A stretch of 64,000 nucleotides of DNA from Vanilla planifolia (taxonomy: Eukaryota > Streptophyta > Magnoliopsida > Asparagales > Orchidaceae), in contig JAIUJO010000289.1 in NCBI GenBank assembly GCA_023846275.1, positions 496,001-560,000 of the forward strand, in the 5' to 3' direction. Below, piece after piece: positions 28,501 through 42,868 of this stretch. The translations under genes were made by a program, and so were the position numbers. Positions within the stretch are counted from its first letter, which is position 1, and each line of letters starts with the position of its first letter. Under the pieces are notes generated by a model that saw only the letters and a program-made list of their open reading frames with translations, searched no databases and had not been told where the DNA came from.

Positions 28501-31500
28501 TTTGATGTAGTCTATTACACTCATTCAATTTATCTTTTTAATTTTAATATATATTTATTTATTATTACAATGATAATTTGTTACTACTTCTAAATATTTA
28601 CTTTTTTTAACTTGTGCTAATTTCAAACAAAGCCCCATCAGGATGAAATGAACATTATTGACTTAACTCAATGACATCCATATAATTCAATAATCTATTT
28701 TGTATTTTAAAATAACTTAATTTCTAATGTTTTGGAATGCTTTACGAGAAATTTGATGCCTGCCAAATCTAATGAAGGTTACACTCGACCCTTTTGCATC
28801 TCACAATGCAACTTTCTTGCATAATTTATCTTATTTTCCCAAATCTTTTGCTTTTAGTTTGTTATATCATTATGTAGCAATACATATGATCTTATGTGAA
28901 CTTTATTTTACTTTTATTTGCTAATATTACATTGCTTCAATTTATAACATTTCAACTTTAGTTTTTATTTGCTTAATATTTAAACATTTATTTATTATTC
29001 TTTATCCTCATTTGTTTTTGTAATTCATAGTGTTACAATTGAGGTTCAATTGAGAAAAAATTTTGTTATACTTGTCTTGATGAGTAGTATCTAATTAAAT
29101 ATTCATTTTTTATTTTTTTAAATATTTCTTTCTATGGTTTTGACATGCTTCATAAGTCATTTTAGATTTGGCCTTATTTGATGATTGAGGGTACTATAAC
29201 TCATATCCTTAGTATCTTGGTTTGCAGCTTTCTGTTATACAATTTAATTCATTTCTCCAAATGTTTTTCTTTGATTTGGTCTATGTAACTTTAAATCTCC
29301 TTACATATGACATTTACATCACTTTAATTTTTTCATATTACATTTCTTAAATTTATCTCTTTTAAGCTTTAATAAATATATGCTTAATATTAAAAAAATA
29401 TTTTTTGTGTTTATTTTGTTTGAATGTTGCATTTATTTCAATTAGGCCAAATTTGGAGAAAGTTATAGCCATCTACCTTGTCTCAATACAATCTCTCCAA
29501 TTAAATAATCTTTTTTTGCACTTGTTTAGATATTTTATTTTATATAGCTTAGGCTTACATTATGAGACATTACAATTTGTACCATATTTAATGATAAGCA
29601 TATTATTGAAGATCTCTTTAGGATACAAGAATGTAACATTTTTGTACGATTTATCAAATTTCATAAAATAGTTTTGTTTCATTTAGTTATATTACCATGT
29701 AACTCTAAATCTCTTCTTGTGTAACCTTTACAACACTTATTTTGTTGTAATACTTTCATTTAATTTTTCTAATTTAAGTTTTAATGAATATAAACAAAAT
29801 TTAAAAATAATAAGTTACTATTATTTATGCTTATTTTGCTTTGTCAAATCATAGCACTTTCACATGCTACCCAATTAAGAAGAAAATATTACTGTCTGAG
29901 TTGTGTCGATGATCATTATCAACATAAATATTCTTTTCTCTATTTCTTAGTATTTTATTTTGTAAGGTTTTGACATTCTTTAGGAGGATGTTTTAATCTT
30001 ACTCTTTCTGATGATCAAAGTTGTTACACAAGATTTGCTTAGTACCTTCGAATCTAAGATGCCTATAAAATTTATCTCATTTCATAAATTATTTTTTAAT
30101 TTTGTTATATTACTGTGTAACTCTAAATCTCATCACATCACATGTGACTTTTATGCATCTATTTTGGTTGTGTTATATTACTCCAATTTATCTCTTTTCA
30201 ACTTTAATTTATATTCACTTAATACTAAAATCATAATTTATTGTTTTATGCTTATTTAATGTTGTAATTCACCTTAATTTTGAATGAGGTCTTCTCAAGA
30301 AGCAACAAATGCCAATGGACTGACCTCGATATGCTCTGTGCAATTTAACATTAATTTGTATTTATTTAAATATATTTATTTTCTATAGTTTTTGTATGTT
30401 CCATTTTCTATGTTTGATAATGAATGATATTACAATTGATCTACTTAGCATCTTTTATTACAACTTTTTTATATAATTTATTTTATTTCTATGAATGTTC
30501 TGCTTTGTTTTATTTATAATACTATGAAACTATGGTTCTCTACTGTGTTTTTGATTGTGCTTTATTGTTTTATATTACATAACTTTATTTTATCTAATTT
30601 TATTATTATTTTAATATTTAATATTAAAACAATCAATTATTATTATTTATATTTATTTTCTTAGTAAAATAAAATAATTAAAACTGAGTTTTGATTGAGA
30701 TGAAACAAATGACAGTTGACTCATCTTGACAAGCTCTCTTCAATTAAATATTCAATTCTATACATATTTAAATATTTATTATTTTGGTGACTTGGAAAAA
30801 TTAATTAGACACTTTAATTTATACCTAATTTGATAATCAAGACTATTACAGTCCATCTCTTCAATATCTTGAAATGTACATTCCCCATAAAGTTTTTCTT
30901 AATTATTTCAATCTTTTTTTAATTTAGATATATTACAATGAAACTCTAATTATCCTCTCTTTTCACCTTTACATCACTTATCTTTTGTTATCTTACATTT
31001 TCTCAATTGATCTTAATTCATCTTCACTTATATTTATTAAATTTTAATGATTATTGAACTTGGTAATTGATACTAATTCAACGAGATGTCTGATTAAAAA
31101 AAACAAATGCAACTCAACTCATCTTAAGAAGATCTATCCAATTAAGCAATCAATTTGATATATTTTTTAATATTTTATTTTTAAGGGTTTGTTATGTTGT
31201 ATGCGTTATTTTGATATGTACCTAATTTAACTATCAATGATGCTAAATGGACCTTATTAGCACCCTTTAACGGTACTTTCTTATACAAGTTATCTCATTT
31301 TATTAAACTTTTTTCCTTTGATTTTGTTATATTACAATGCAACTCTAAATCTCTTATTATTTTGCCTTTACATTGTTTTCACTTTGTATATTATATTATT
31401 TCAACAATTCTAATTTTGCCTTTAATTTATGTTTATTTAAAATTTAAACAAAAATTTGTTTATTTTCTTATTTGAATTGCTAATTTAGATTACCTTAAAA

Positions 31501-32694
31501 AAGGTCTAATCAAGATGAAACAAACTTTGTTAGGGATGTCTTGATAAGCTCTATCCAATTAAATCTTTTGTTTAATAAATATTTAGATATTTTATTTTCT
31601 GGTATATGATATTGATTACTTGACAATTTATTGATAACCATCTTTGATGAGTGAGGATCCTACACATGATCCCATTAGTTCATATAATTTATGTAATTTC
31701 TTCAACTTCTTTATTATGATTTAGTTATAATACTATATAATTATAAATTTGATCTCATGTGACCTATACATCATTTTTATCTAGTTATTTTATAAAGCTT
31801 CAATTTAACTCATTTTAGCTCTAACTATCTTTAAAAGGAATAAAAATAATAATTTATTATTTGTTATCCTATTTACACTGATAATTCATGGTAATTCCAA
31901 AAATGGTCTAATTAACATGAAACAAATATCGTTGGAATTGCCTCGAAGAGTTCCATGCAATTAAATATTTGTTTTAAAATTTTAAATAATTTTCTATCCA
32001 TGACGTTTTCATACTTTTTGGGATATTTCGTTTTCTTTATAATTGAATGGTAGAGAATATGACACTAAACCTCCATAATAATTTGGCATGCAACTTTGCC
32101 TTAAAATATTTCTAATTTGTAAACGTTTTCTTTTTTTTTCATTATATTACAATGAAACTCTAATTCTTTTCTCATGTGGCCATTACATTACATTGATTTG
32201 GTTGTATTAAAATTCTTTAGTTTATCTCATTTCAACATTTTTATATATTTACTCATCTCTGAATAATAATTTATGGTTATTTATGCTTATTTATTCTTGT
32301 AATTTAATGCTCATTTCTAAATTTTGCAATATTTTTTTATATATCTGGTATGTTTTATGAGACATTTTAATTCGTGGTTAATTTTATTATCTACGATGTT
32401 ATAGTTAGTCAGCTTTGCAAGTATTTCATTGTTTACTTGATTTAGCTTTTGAGGAAGTTACCTTACATTCTTTAGGTTCATGAAACGTTATTTTCCTACA
32501 CAATATATCTTATTTCTTCAACTTCTTCACTTTGATTTGTTTATATTACTATGCCACACAAAATGTTCTCTATGGTTGACTTTACAACATTTTGATTTAA
32601 TCATATTATAATTTATCTATTTGCCTCTTTTCAACTTTAACATATATTTACTTAATATTAAAACAATAATTTATTATTATCCATATTTACTTGG

Positions 32695-33790
32695 GTAATT
32701 TGCACTTTATGATCTTTAAAATACATAATGTTACTCTCCAAACACAGTACTTTTTCCTTCTCTTATAATCATATGTGTATGATCGATGTATTTTGCAGCT
32801 GTTCGATCAAATTTTACTTGAATGTACTCTCTACTTTTGACACTAATGTCCATTTACCCTAGTGTGAGTACTAGCATGTTTTTTCCTATTCACAACTTCA
32901 TTCTTTTATATTAAATCACATCACCTTATGTATGGTGGTCAAGCTTTATAGTTTAAATTCACTACCAAATGTAACCAAACTTAATGATCACATAACTATT
33001 ATTCTTAAATGTTAACCAAGTTGTAATTGTATAAAAATGATTTACTATTTTAGCTTTTTCACACTTGCATCCCAAGTGCTATTTCTATAATATTATGTAA
33101 TACATTTGACAAAAATCTTCACGTCCAAATTTTGTAATCAAGACTTTATACTTGTTTCTTAAATAATCACATCATACAATTCTACTTTCATATTGCATGA
33201 CCCTAACAACACATAACTAGCAATGGTCTAACTTTTTTACTTGATTTTAACAAGCATTTAATCGAAAGAATATAATGGGAAAAATATACATTGCCTATAA
33301 ATTTTATAGGTGTAGCAATATGGATATGTTCTTCTGAAAAAGGAGGCTAGCCATTAATATATGCACTCACTTAATAGTAGGCTATGGAGTCATCAATGTC
33401 ATTACTTATATGCTTTTTTTCATTTATGTATGAAATTACATAGGAGAGAGTTAAGCCAATTTCATTTTCCTTTGATGTTGAGGTTGCTCTTTATGAAAAT
33501 TTTATCTAGTCTTTGAATCAGAAGTTATCATGTTGTTCTCAATCATTTTTAGATGAGTGGATTATGATATTACCAACCCTTTATAATTTAGTTTTAATTT
33601 GTAAAGACTACATTGGTTTGTCAGAATTCGTATTCGATTCTTTACTTATGAAACAAATGGAATAGAATACCCTTTGAGTGAAGGATTATCCCAACATTTT
33701 CCATAAGACTTTCTTGGTTTATCACTAGTAAGATTATTAGAGTTTTATATTGACGAAGAATGGAGCCACTCTTATTACAAAGGCATCGTA
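32695..33790 (+). mobile_element. Truncated Ty3/gypsy-type fragment B
   Basis: Aligns with 13,728-15,357 and 46,310-48,035. It has its own deletions: about 480 bp near 33,330 and about 250 bp near 33,556. It keeps a protease active-site relic, FESEVIMLF, at about 33,510-33,540, identical to copy C, so the catalytic Asp and Gly positions were already changed before duplication. The linker segment near 33,730-33,790 is frameshifted by a small deletion ('attgacgaagaatgg' where A and C have 2 more bases). The right end fuses to plus satellite as in fragment A. Confidence 0.7.
32731..32853 (-). pseudogene. Unrecognised short reading-frame relic, copy B
   Basis: Counterpart of 13,764-13,886: a minus-strand frame with MDIS, REYIQVKF and MIIREGKS, then TAA. 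A stop codon lies just upstream of the first Met. Family unknown; possibly chance. Confidence 0.3.
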
Positions 33791-34945
33791 TTGATGTGAT
33801 GAGTACAACAATGTTTGTTTCATCTTTATGAAACTTCATTTTAAATGACTATGATTTACAAAAGCAAATTGGCATAATTAATAACTAATTATTATTTAAA
33901 TACTAGACAATTATATGTTTAAGCTAAAGTGAGATTAATTAATCTAATCTTATATAACTAAATTAATGTGAATTAAAGGTCATAAGAGAGAAGAATTAGA
34001 GATTTATCATAATGTATCCAAATCAAATACAAAAAGTTGAAGTGAGGTAAGTTGTATGGTAAATTAATATTCTAAGGTGCTAAAAAGATCGAGTGTAATA
34101 TCCTTGATGATCAAATAATCAAGTACAAAATGAAATGTCATGTTAATGGTGCAAAGAAATAAAAAATAAAGTATTTCAAAATATAAAAATAAATTTTTAA
34201 TAAGTTAAAGCTCATTTTTATGTGTGTGTGACGACGTTTATTTTGTGTCCAGTAAACCTCATTTGGAATTATGATAACTTACAAAAAAATAAATGACAAT
34301 AACTAATAATAAATATTATTTCCAAATAAAATAAATATATTTTGAACTTTAATTGATATAAAATGAAGCTTAATAATATAACAAAATCAAATCATAGGTG
34401 AATTAGTGTTTTCCTTTAATATAAACAAATCAATTTAAGATAGTTAAAGAAATGTAATCAATTATATGGAAAAGTTTTATTCTATGATGCTGAAGAGATC
34501 AACTATAACATCCTCTATATTTATATGAAGTGTGAATAAAATTGTCTTATAAAATGTGCAAAAATATAGTAAAAAATGTTAAAAACATAAAAATAAATAT
34601 TTAGTTAGATAGATCTCATTGAGACATGTTAAAGTTCTTTATTTTGCCTCCATCACTCCTCATTTTGAATTACTATAAATTAAAAAGTAATATAATATAA
34701 CGAATGATAAGTTATTATAATAATGTTAAGTAAATATATATTGAAACTAAAAAGAGATAAATTTATGTGGTATAATGCAACGAAATCAAAAGAACTTTAA
34801 TGCTAATACTAAAAAAGAATTAGAATTTAAAAGTAATATAACCTAATCAAAGTAAAATATTAAAGTTATGTGATAAATTATATCAAAGCACTGTATTCCA
34901 AGATGCCATAAAGATCAATTGTAATCTTCTTGACCATCAAATCAT
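33791..34945 (+). repeat. Short plus-orientation satellite block, copy B
   Basis: Homologous to 15,358-16,490 over its full length. It shares the left fusion with the truncated retroelement and the right flip to minus monomers at about 34,945-34,960. It contains about two and a half monomers and no gene. Confidence 0.8.
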
Positions 34946-37900
34946 TAAGTTCAAGAGTTACATTCCAAATGAGGTTGGATTCAGACATAACCAACGTCAT
35001 TTGACCTTTCTTAATGAACTTTTCAAACTAAAAATTCATTTTTATTTACAAATAATTTTTATTGTTTTTTCATGCTTTTTTATTCATTATTATTTGTACA
35101 TAATTTTATGATTTAGTATGTTATACATGATCTCCTTAATATATTGAAATGTGACATTTCCATTAAATTTATCATATTTCCTTTATTTTTTTGCCTCAAT
35201 TTGGTTATATTCTGATGAATCAAAAATTCTCATTTATTGAGACCATAAAATCCTTTGATTTGGTTATATTACACTACTTCAATTTATCTTACTTTAGCTT
35301 TAATATATATTTTCTTAGTATTAAAATAACAATTTATTGTAATTTATGCTTATTTACTTTGGTAATTCATAGTTATTAACAATTTGTTAAGATCATGATG
35401 AAATAAACATTGTTGGATAGATCTCAATATGCTTTATCAAATTAAAAATTGATTTTTATACTTTTAAATACTTTATTTACTAGAACTTTTGCATTCTTAG
35501 TGTGACATTTTGATTTTTAACAAATTTATGAAGAATGGTAGTACACTCGATATGCTTAGACTCTTTTAATGTAACTTTTTTAAAAAAATTATTTTATCTC
35601 AAAAATTGTTTTGCTTTGATTCAGTTATTTTGTAAGTATCACTGAATCTCTTCTCATTTGACAATTAAATCATTTTAATTTGGTTATATTACATTGTTCC
35701 ATTTAATCTAACTTTAGCTTTAGCATATATTTCCTTAACATTAAAATAATATTTTTTTATCATTTATGCTTATTTTTTTTAGTAATTTATAGATATTCCA
35801 ATCAAGATAAAACTATGAGGAAACAAGCATTATTGAACACATCATGATGAGCTCCATTAAATTAAATATTTATTTTTATATTTTTAAAAGTTTTTATTTC
35901 TTAAGATTTCGACATTCTTTTAAAGATATTTCAAAAACTTTTTTCTAAATTTTTTATTTTTAATATTTCACTTGATCCTCTTAGTACCTTTGAATTCAAC
36001 TTTTTTTGATAATTTATCTTATTTTTTTCAAATATTTTCCTTTGATTTGTTTATATTACTCCTTTTTAGTGACATTTACATCACTTAGACATGGAAACAT
36101 TAGATCACTTTAATTTTTTTCATTTCAAATTTAATAAATTTTTTTAATATTCAATGATTTTTTTAATGTTTATGTTCTTTTTAGTTTTCTAGTTAGCAAA
36201 AATTCTTTATAAAATTTGATTTTGATGAAATAAACATTGTTAGAATTTTCTCAATAAATTCTACCAAATTAATTTTCATTTATCATTTTAATATTTTACT
36301 ATAGGGTTTTATCAACTTTTATGAGTCATTGAAATTAGTACATGACTTGGTAATCAGAATTGTTACGCTGATCGTCGTTAATATCTAGTTATGAATCATT
36401 GCCGTAGAAATTGTTGTTCTTTGAAACCTTTTCTTTCATTTTATTTTTTAATATGATTTACCCTCCTTTTGTTTTGTTATATTGTATTATTTCAATTCAA
36501 CTTATTTTAGATTTAATATACATTCACTTATTACTAAAATAATAATTTAATATTTTTTATTTTTGTAATTTCTAGTAATTCTAATTGAAGTGTAATGGAA
36601 CAAAACATATGTCATTGGTCTAGTTTTCATGAGTTCTAACAAACTATATATTCTTTTTAAAAAAAAATTAATATTTTATTTTTAAAATTTTGTCATTCTT
36701 TATGAGTCATTTAGACTTGTGCTTGATTTGATGATCGATCATGCCATAATCTTTATACATATTTTTAGCAATGTAGTTTTAGTACATAATTTATCTTCTC
36801 CAATGTTGCCTTTATATCACTTTTATTTTGTTATGTTATATTATTTTAATTTATCACTTTTTTGTTTTAATATATTTTTAGTTAATCTATTGTTAATAAT
36901 TTATTATTATTTATTCTTTTTTAGTATTTCATAATAATTCCAACTGAGATTCAATAAGGATAAAACAAGAATGAAAGAACTAGTCTAGCTGAGCTCTATA
37001 AAAATAAATATTTATTTTTATAATTTTAAATATTTTATTTAAAAAGTTTTTAACTTGCTATTTAGGAGGACTTAATTTATACATTATTTGATGATAAACA
37101 ATCTTACACTTGATCTCTTTAACCTCATGGAATGTAACTTTTCCAATCAGTTCATCTTATTTCTTGTAGGTTTTTTGTTTGATTTTGTTATATTACAATG
37201 TAACTCTAAACCTTCACTCTAATGTCCTTTGCATCAGTGTTATTCAATTATAATAAATTATTTCAATTTTTCTCATTTTATTGAAATTATTTTTTTAATA
37301 TTAAAAATATTCATTTATTATTATTTATGCTTTTTTACTATAATGGTTTAAAGTTATTATAATAAAGTTTAAGATGAGATGAAACAAATGTCATTTAAGC
37401 TTTGTTGAAGAGCATTATCTAGTTAAATAACATTTTCATGTTTTTATACAATTTTTCTTTCAAGTGTTGGCTTGCCTTACATGGTATTTCAATACAAACA
37501 TGATTTGTTGGTTAATGCTATTACACATGATCCCATTAGTATTTTGGAATGCAACTTTCAAACATAATTTTCCTCATTTTTTTAATTTTTTTTGTTTTAA
37601 TGTTTATATTTCATTTTAATTCTAACTCATTTATTGTGTGACCCATATATGTCTAAATTTTTGTTATGTTGCATTTCTTCAATTTATCTAATTTAACTTT
37701 TAATATATGTTAATTAAATATTTAATTAATATAATATTATTATTTATGATTATTAGCTTTAGTAATTTTGGGTAATTCCAAATCAAATCTAGTAAATATA
37801 AAATGAATGTCATGGATAAGCTCTATGTGATTAAATTTTCATTTTTATATTATTCAATTTTTTATTTTCTATGGTATTGGCACTCTGTATGAGATATTTA

Positions 37901-40900
37901 TTCCAAACAAATTTATTAATTGTGGATGTTACACTCGATCTCCTCGGTGTCTTGGAATGTAACCTCATTAAATAATTTATCTTATTTCTTAAAATGTTTT
38001 TGTCTGATTTTGTTATATGATTATAAAGCTCTGATTCTTCTCCTTTAAGACCATTACATCATTTTTATTTGGTTATAATACATTACTTTGGTTCATCAAA
38101 TTTAGGATTTAATATATCTTTTAGTAATTTTAAAATTTATTTATTAACTCGGCTGTTCTAATTTTTATGTTTAGGAGAAATTCTAGATAAGCTCTAATTG
38201 ATAAAAAAAAGGTCATTAAACTCATCCAAATGTGCTCTACCAATTAAATATTAATTTTTATTATTTTAAATATCTTTTTTTAGGATTTTAACATTTTTTG
38301 TAAAATAATTATATTCATTCCTTATTTGATGGTCAAAGATGTTGTGCTTGAACCCCTTAGTATCTTGGAATGAAATTTTCATAAGAGGTTATCTCATATC
38401 ATTTCCTTAATTTTTTTTATTTTGTTATATTGTTATGCAACTTGAAAATTTCCTTAAAATGACCCGTAAATTAGTATAATTTTGTTCTACTATGGTTTAT
38501 AATTTTTCTCAATTTAGCTTTAATATATTTTTTCTTCAAAATAAAATAATAGTTTAATATTAGTTTTGCTTAGTTAGTTTTGTAAATTGTAGTGTTTAAG
38601 AATAAGGTCTGATGAAGGCAAAACAAATCTTTTGGGACAGATGAAGATGAGCTCTATCACATCATATATTACTTTTAAAATTTTTAAATATCATTTTAGT
38701 ATTTTTTGCATGCTTTATTAGAGATCTTGATTCATAACATAATAATTTACAATGTCACACTTAATGTCCTTAGTATCTTTGATTAAAAATTTCTCATGCA
38801 ATTAGTGTGATTTCAGAAATACTTTAATTTTACTTTTTATGTATTACTATGAAAAAAAAACTCTCCTCCTAGGTGGCCTTAAAATCACTACAATTTCTTT
38901 ATACTATGTTACAAAAATTTATCTTATTTCATCTTAGTTAAATTTTCCTTTTATGTTTTTCCAGTAACGATATGCAAGGCTCGAGTGAAATGATTCAAAT
39001 TTGGTTTGAGTCATCTTGACTAGCATTACGAAATTAGATAATTATTTTTGTACTCTTATTTTTAAATTTTTTAAAACTTAGACATTTTGATTCATACTTG
39101 TTTTCGTAATTAAGAATATATTCTTGATCTACTTTGTATCTTTGATAAAAACCTCCCCAAAACTTCATCTATTTTCTTAAGCAATTTTCTTTGATGTCCT
39201 TGTCTTCTCTTATTTGAATTTTATGTGTCATTGATTATGTTATATTATATAATTTTAATTTTTTTTATTTTTACATTAACATTAACTTTTATAATTTTTA
39301 AACAATAATTTATTATTTTTTTGTTTATAAAATTTGTTAATCCATAATAAAAAAATGAGTTTTGATCGAGACAAAACGGGCATGGTTGGACTCATCTAGA
39401 TGAGTGCTATCAAATTAAATATTCAATTTTATATTTTACATACTATATTTTTGATGTTTTAGCATGTTTTAAGAGATATTTTGATTTGTACATAATTAGA
39501 TAGTTGAGGATGTTACACTTAAACTTCTTAGTATCTTGGAATGCCATGTATTGCCATTATTCTACAAATGTTTTGCATTAATTTTGTTATATTATTGTGA
39601 AACTCTCATTCTCCTCAAGTGTAGGCTTTATGTCGCTATGATTTTGTTATATTATAAAACTTTAATTCCATCTCATTTTTTATTTAATATATGATTTCTT
39701 ATATGAAAATTATAATTTATTGTTATTTATGTTTATTTATTTAGAAAACTCATGGTAATTCAAATATTTTTTTTTGTGAAATAATACACATCATTGTACT
39801 TATTTTAATGATCTCTAACTAAATGAGATATATTAAAAATAAAATAAATGTCATTAAAATTATTTTGATGAGGTCAAACAAATTATATACTAATTTTTAT
39901 ATTTTTAGAAATTTATTTTATAATGTTTTGTTTTTTGAGACATTTTGGTTGATACTTGATTTGATGATCAAAGATGTTATATTTGATTATCTTAATGTCT
40001 AGGAATGCAACTTCATAATATATTTTACCCCATTTGTTAAAATGTTTAGCTTTGGCTATCTTGTAATAATATAAAAATTTAATTATTCATGCATGTTATG
40101 TTTAAATCACTTTAATATAGTTTTATTAGATTTCTTTATTTTGTTTTATATGAGCTTCATCATATATTTGCAAAATATTTAAATTATAATTTATTATTAT
40201 TGTTGATTTTCTTTAATAATTTATAGTAATTTGAAATAACCTCTAATCAAGATGAAATAAGCATCTTTTGACTCATCTTGATGAGCTCTATCAAGTTTTA
40301 TATTAATTTTTAAATTTGTAAATATTTTATTTTTCTAGGGAATTTGCATGCTTTAGTGTTATTTTGAGTTTTACTAGATTTATTTATTTGGTATATTACA
40401 TGTGAGTGCCTTAGTATCTTGGAATGCAACTCTCTTATATAATTTATTTGAGTACCTAAAATCTTTTACTTTAATTTGGCTATAGTACACACTAACTCTA
40501 AACATTATATCATTTGAGTTATACATTGCTTTTATTTTGTTGCGTTAAATTGCTTCAATTTAGCTCATTTCAACATTAACATTTATTTACTTAATATTAA
40601 AGTAAATAGTTACAGTTATTTTTGTTTATTTTCATTAGAAATTCATAGTAATTCAAAATCATGTTTGATTAAGATGAAACAAATGTCATTAGACTCATCT
40701 TAATAAGCTCCATACATTTAAATATTCATTTTGTTATACTTTCAGATATTTTATTTTTAAAGGTTTTCGCATGCTTTACAAGTTATTTTTATTTGTACAT
40801 GATTTAGTGATCAGAAAGTGTACACCATATTCCTTAATATTTTGGTATTCAACTGCCCCAGAAAATTAATATCATTTCTTTAAATATCTTACAAAGATTT

Positions 40901-41000
40901 GGTTAGATTACTATATAACACAAGCTTATTTCATATGACCTTTACAATGATTTGATTTGGTTATGTTATATTTCTTCAATTTATTTTATTTTTACATGCA

Positions 41001-41041
41001 AACACACACAGAGACACACACACAGATATTTATATATATAC
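41001..41041. repeat. Interrupted AC/AG/AT microsatellite, copy C
   Basis: AC and AG dinucleotides with interruptions, followed by a short AT stretch, at the position equivalent to 10,264 and 22,380. The AT part has not expanded as in copy B. Confidence 0.85.
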
Positions 41042-42774
41042 TATTAAAAAAATAACTTATTAATATTTGTTGTTATTTAATTCAATAATTTTCGGTAATT
41101 CTAAGTCGTGTCTCATCTTGGCAAAACAAACATCATGGGACAGCTATAAAAAGTAATTTTTCATATAATTTATCACATTTCTTTAAATGCTTCACTTTAA
41201 TTTGGTTATATTACTATCTTACATGAAATCTATCATAACTCTAATACAAATCTTATGTAACCTCTAAAATTTTTTCTATTTGATTGACTTACATTACTTC
41301 AATTGAACTCAATCTATTTAGATGAAATAAGAATAGTTTCACTCTTGTAGACTATCTCTATCTATTTAGAATTTATTTTTAATTGTTTATGAAATTGGCA
41401 TGCTTTAGGTGATATTTTAATTTGTGCTTGATTTGACAATTAATAATATTACTTGAGATCTTAGTGGTATCATGCAATAAACTTTTTTCAATCTATTTGT
41501 CTCATTTTTTCAAATTTGTCACTTTGATTTTGTAATATTACTAACGTGAAATCTCTCATAGTGTGGCTTTTATATCGCTTTAATGTAGTCTATGACATTC
41601 ATTCTATTTATCTCATTTTAATTTTAATAAATATTTATTTATTATTAGAATGATAATTTATTACTACTTCTAAATATTTACTTTTTTTCTTGTGCTAATT
41701 TCAAACAAGGTGCCATCAGGATGAAATAAACATTGTTGACTTAACCTATGACCTCCATCCAATTCAATAATCTTTCTTAAATTTTAAAATCACATAATTT
41801 CTAATGTTTTGGTAGGCTTTACAAGAAATTTTGATGCATACCAAAACTAACAATGGTTGCACTCGACCCCTTTTGTATCTCATAATGCAACTTTCTTGCA
41901 TAATTTATCTAATTTTTCGAAATATTTTTCTTACATTTTGTCATATCATTATGTAGCTATAAATCTCAACTTATGTGAACTTTTTTTACTTTTATTTACT
42001 AATTTTACATTGCCTCAGTTTATCACATTTGAATGTTAATTTTTATTTACTTAATATTTAAACATTTATGTATTATTTTTAATCATCATTTCTTTTTGTA
42101 ATTGATAGTATTACAATTGAGGTCAAATTGAAACAAAAAACAAAGTTGGTCAAACTTGTCTTGATGAGTAGTATCTAATTAAATATTCATTTTTTTTTTA
42201 CAATATTTCTTTCCATGGTTTTGGCATGCTTCATAAGTCATTTCAATTTGTGACATATTTGATGATAAAGGTGTGCAACTTTCTGTTGTAAAATTTAACT
42301 CATTTCTTCAAAGTTTTTTCTTTGATTTCGTTTATATAACTTTAAATCTCCTCGCATATAACATTTACATTGCTTTAATTTTTTTATATTACATTTGTTA
42401 AATTTATCTTTTTTTTAAGCTTTAATAAAGCTATGCTTAATGTTAAAAAAATATTTTTTTATTTTTTGTATCTATTTTATTTGTAATTTGCATTATTTCC
42501 AAACAATGTTGAATGTAAAGAAATTTATAGTCATTTACCTTGTCTCAACAACATCTATCCAAGTAAATAATCTTTTTTTACTCTTGTTTAGGTATGTTAT
42601 TTTAGATAGCTTAGGCATACTTTGTGAGACATTTTAATTTAAACCATTTTTAATGATATAGCATACATATTATAGAAGATCTTCTCAGAATACAAGAATG
42701 TAACATTTTTTATAATCAATCAAATTTCATAGAATATTTTGCTTTTATTTAGTTATATTACTATGTAACTCTAG

Positions 42775-42868
42775 ATTCTCATCCTTTATCATTAGAGAGG
42801 CAGGGTCAAGTTCTTTATTCCTTTACCTATTAGGTTTGCCAGGGTCGGGTGAATGATAAGGAGAGAAT
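42775..42868. mobile_element. Small insertion with inverted ends, MITE-like
   Basis: Copies A and B read straight through this monomer ('aactctaaatctc...tgtaac'), whereas copy C carries about 100 extra, visibly more G+C-rich bases. The left end 'attctcatcctttatcatt' (42,775-42,793) and the right end 'aatgataaggagagaat' (42,852-42,868) are imperfect inverted repeats. A short direct repeat 'cagggtc' occurs twice inside. A 'gat' flanks both sides and could be a 3-bp target duplication. A non-autonomous DNA transposon remnant fits best; a filler or organelle-derived piece is the alternative. Confidence 0.5.
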
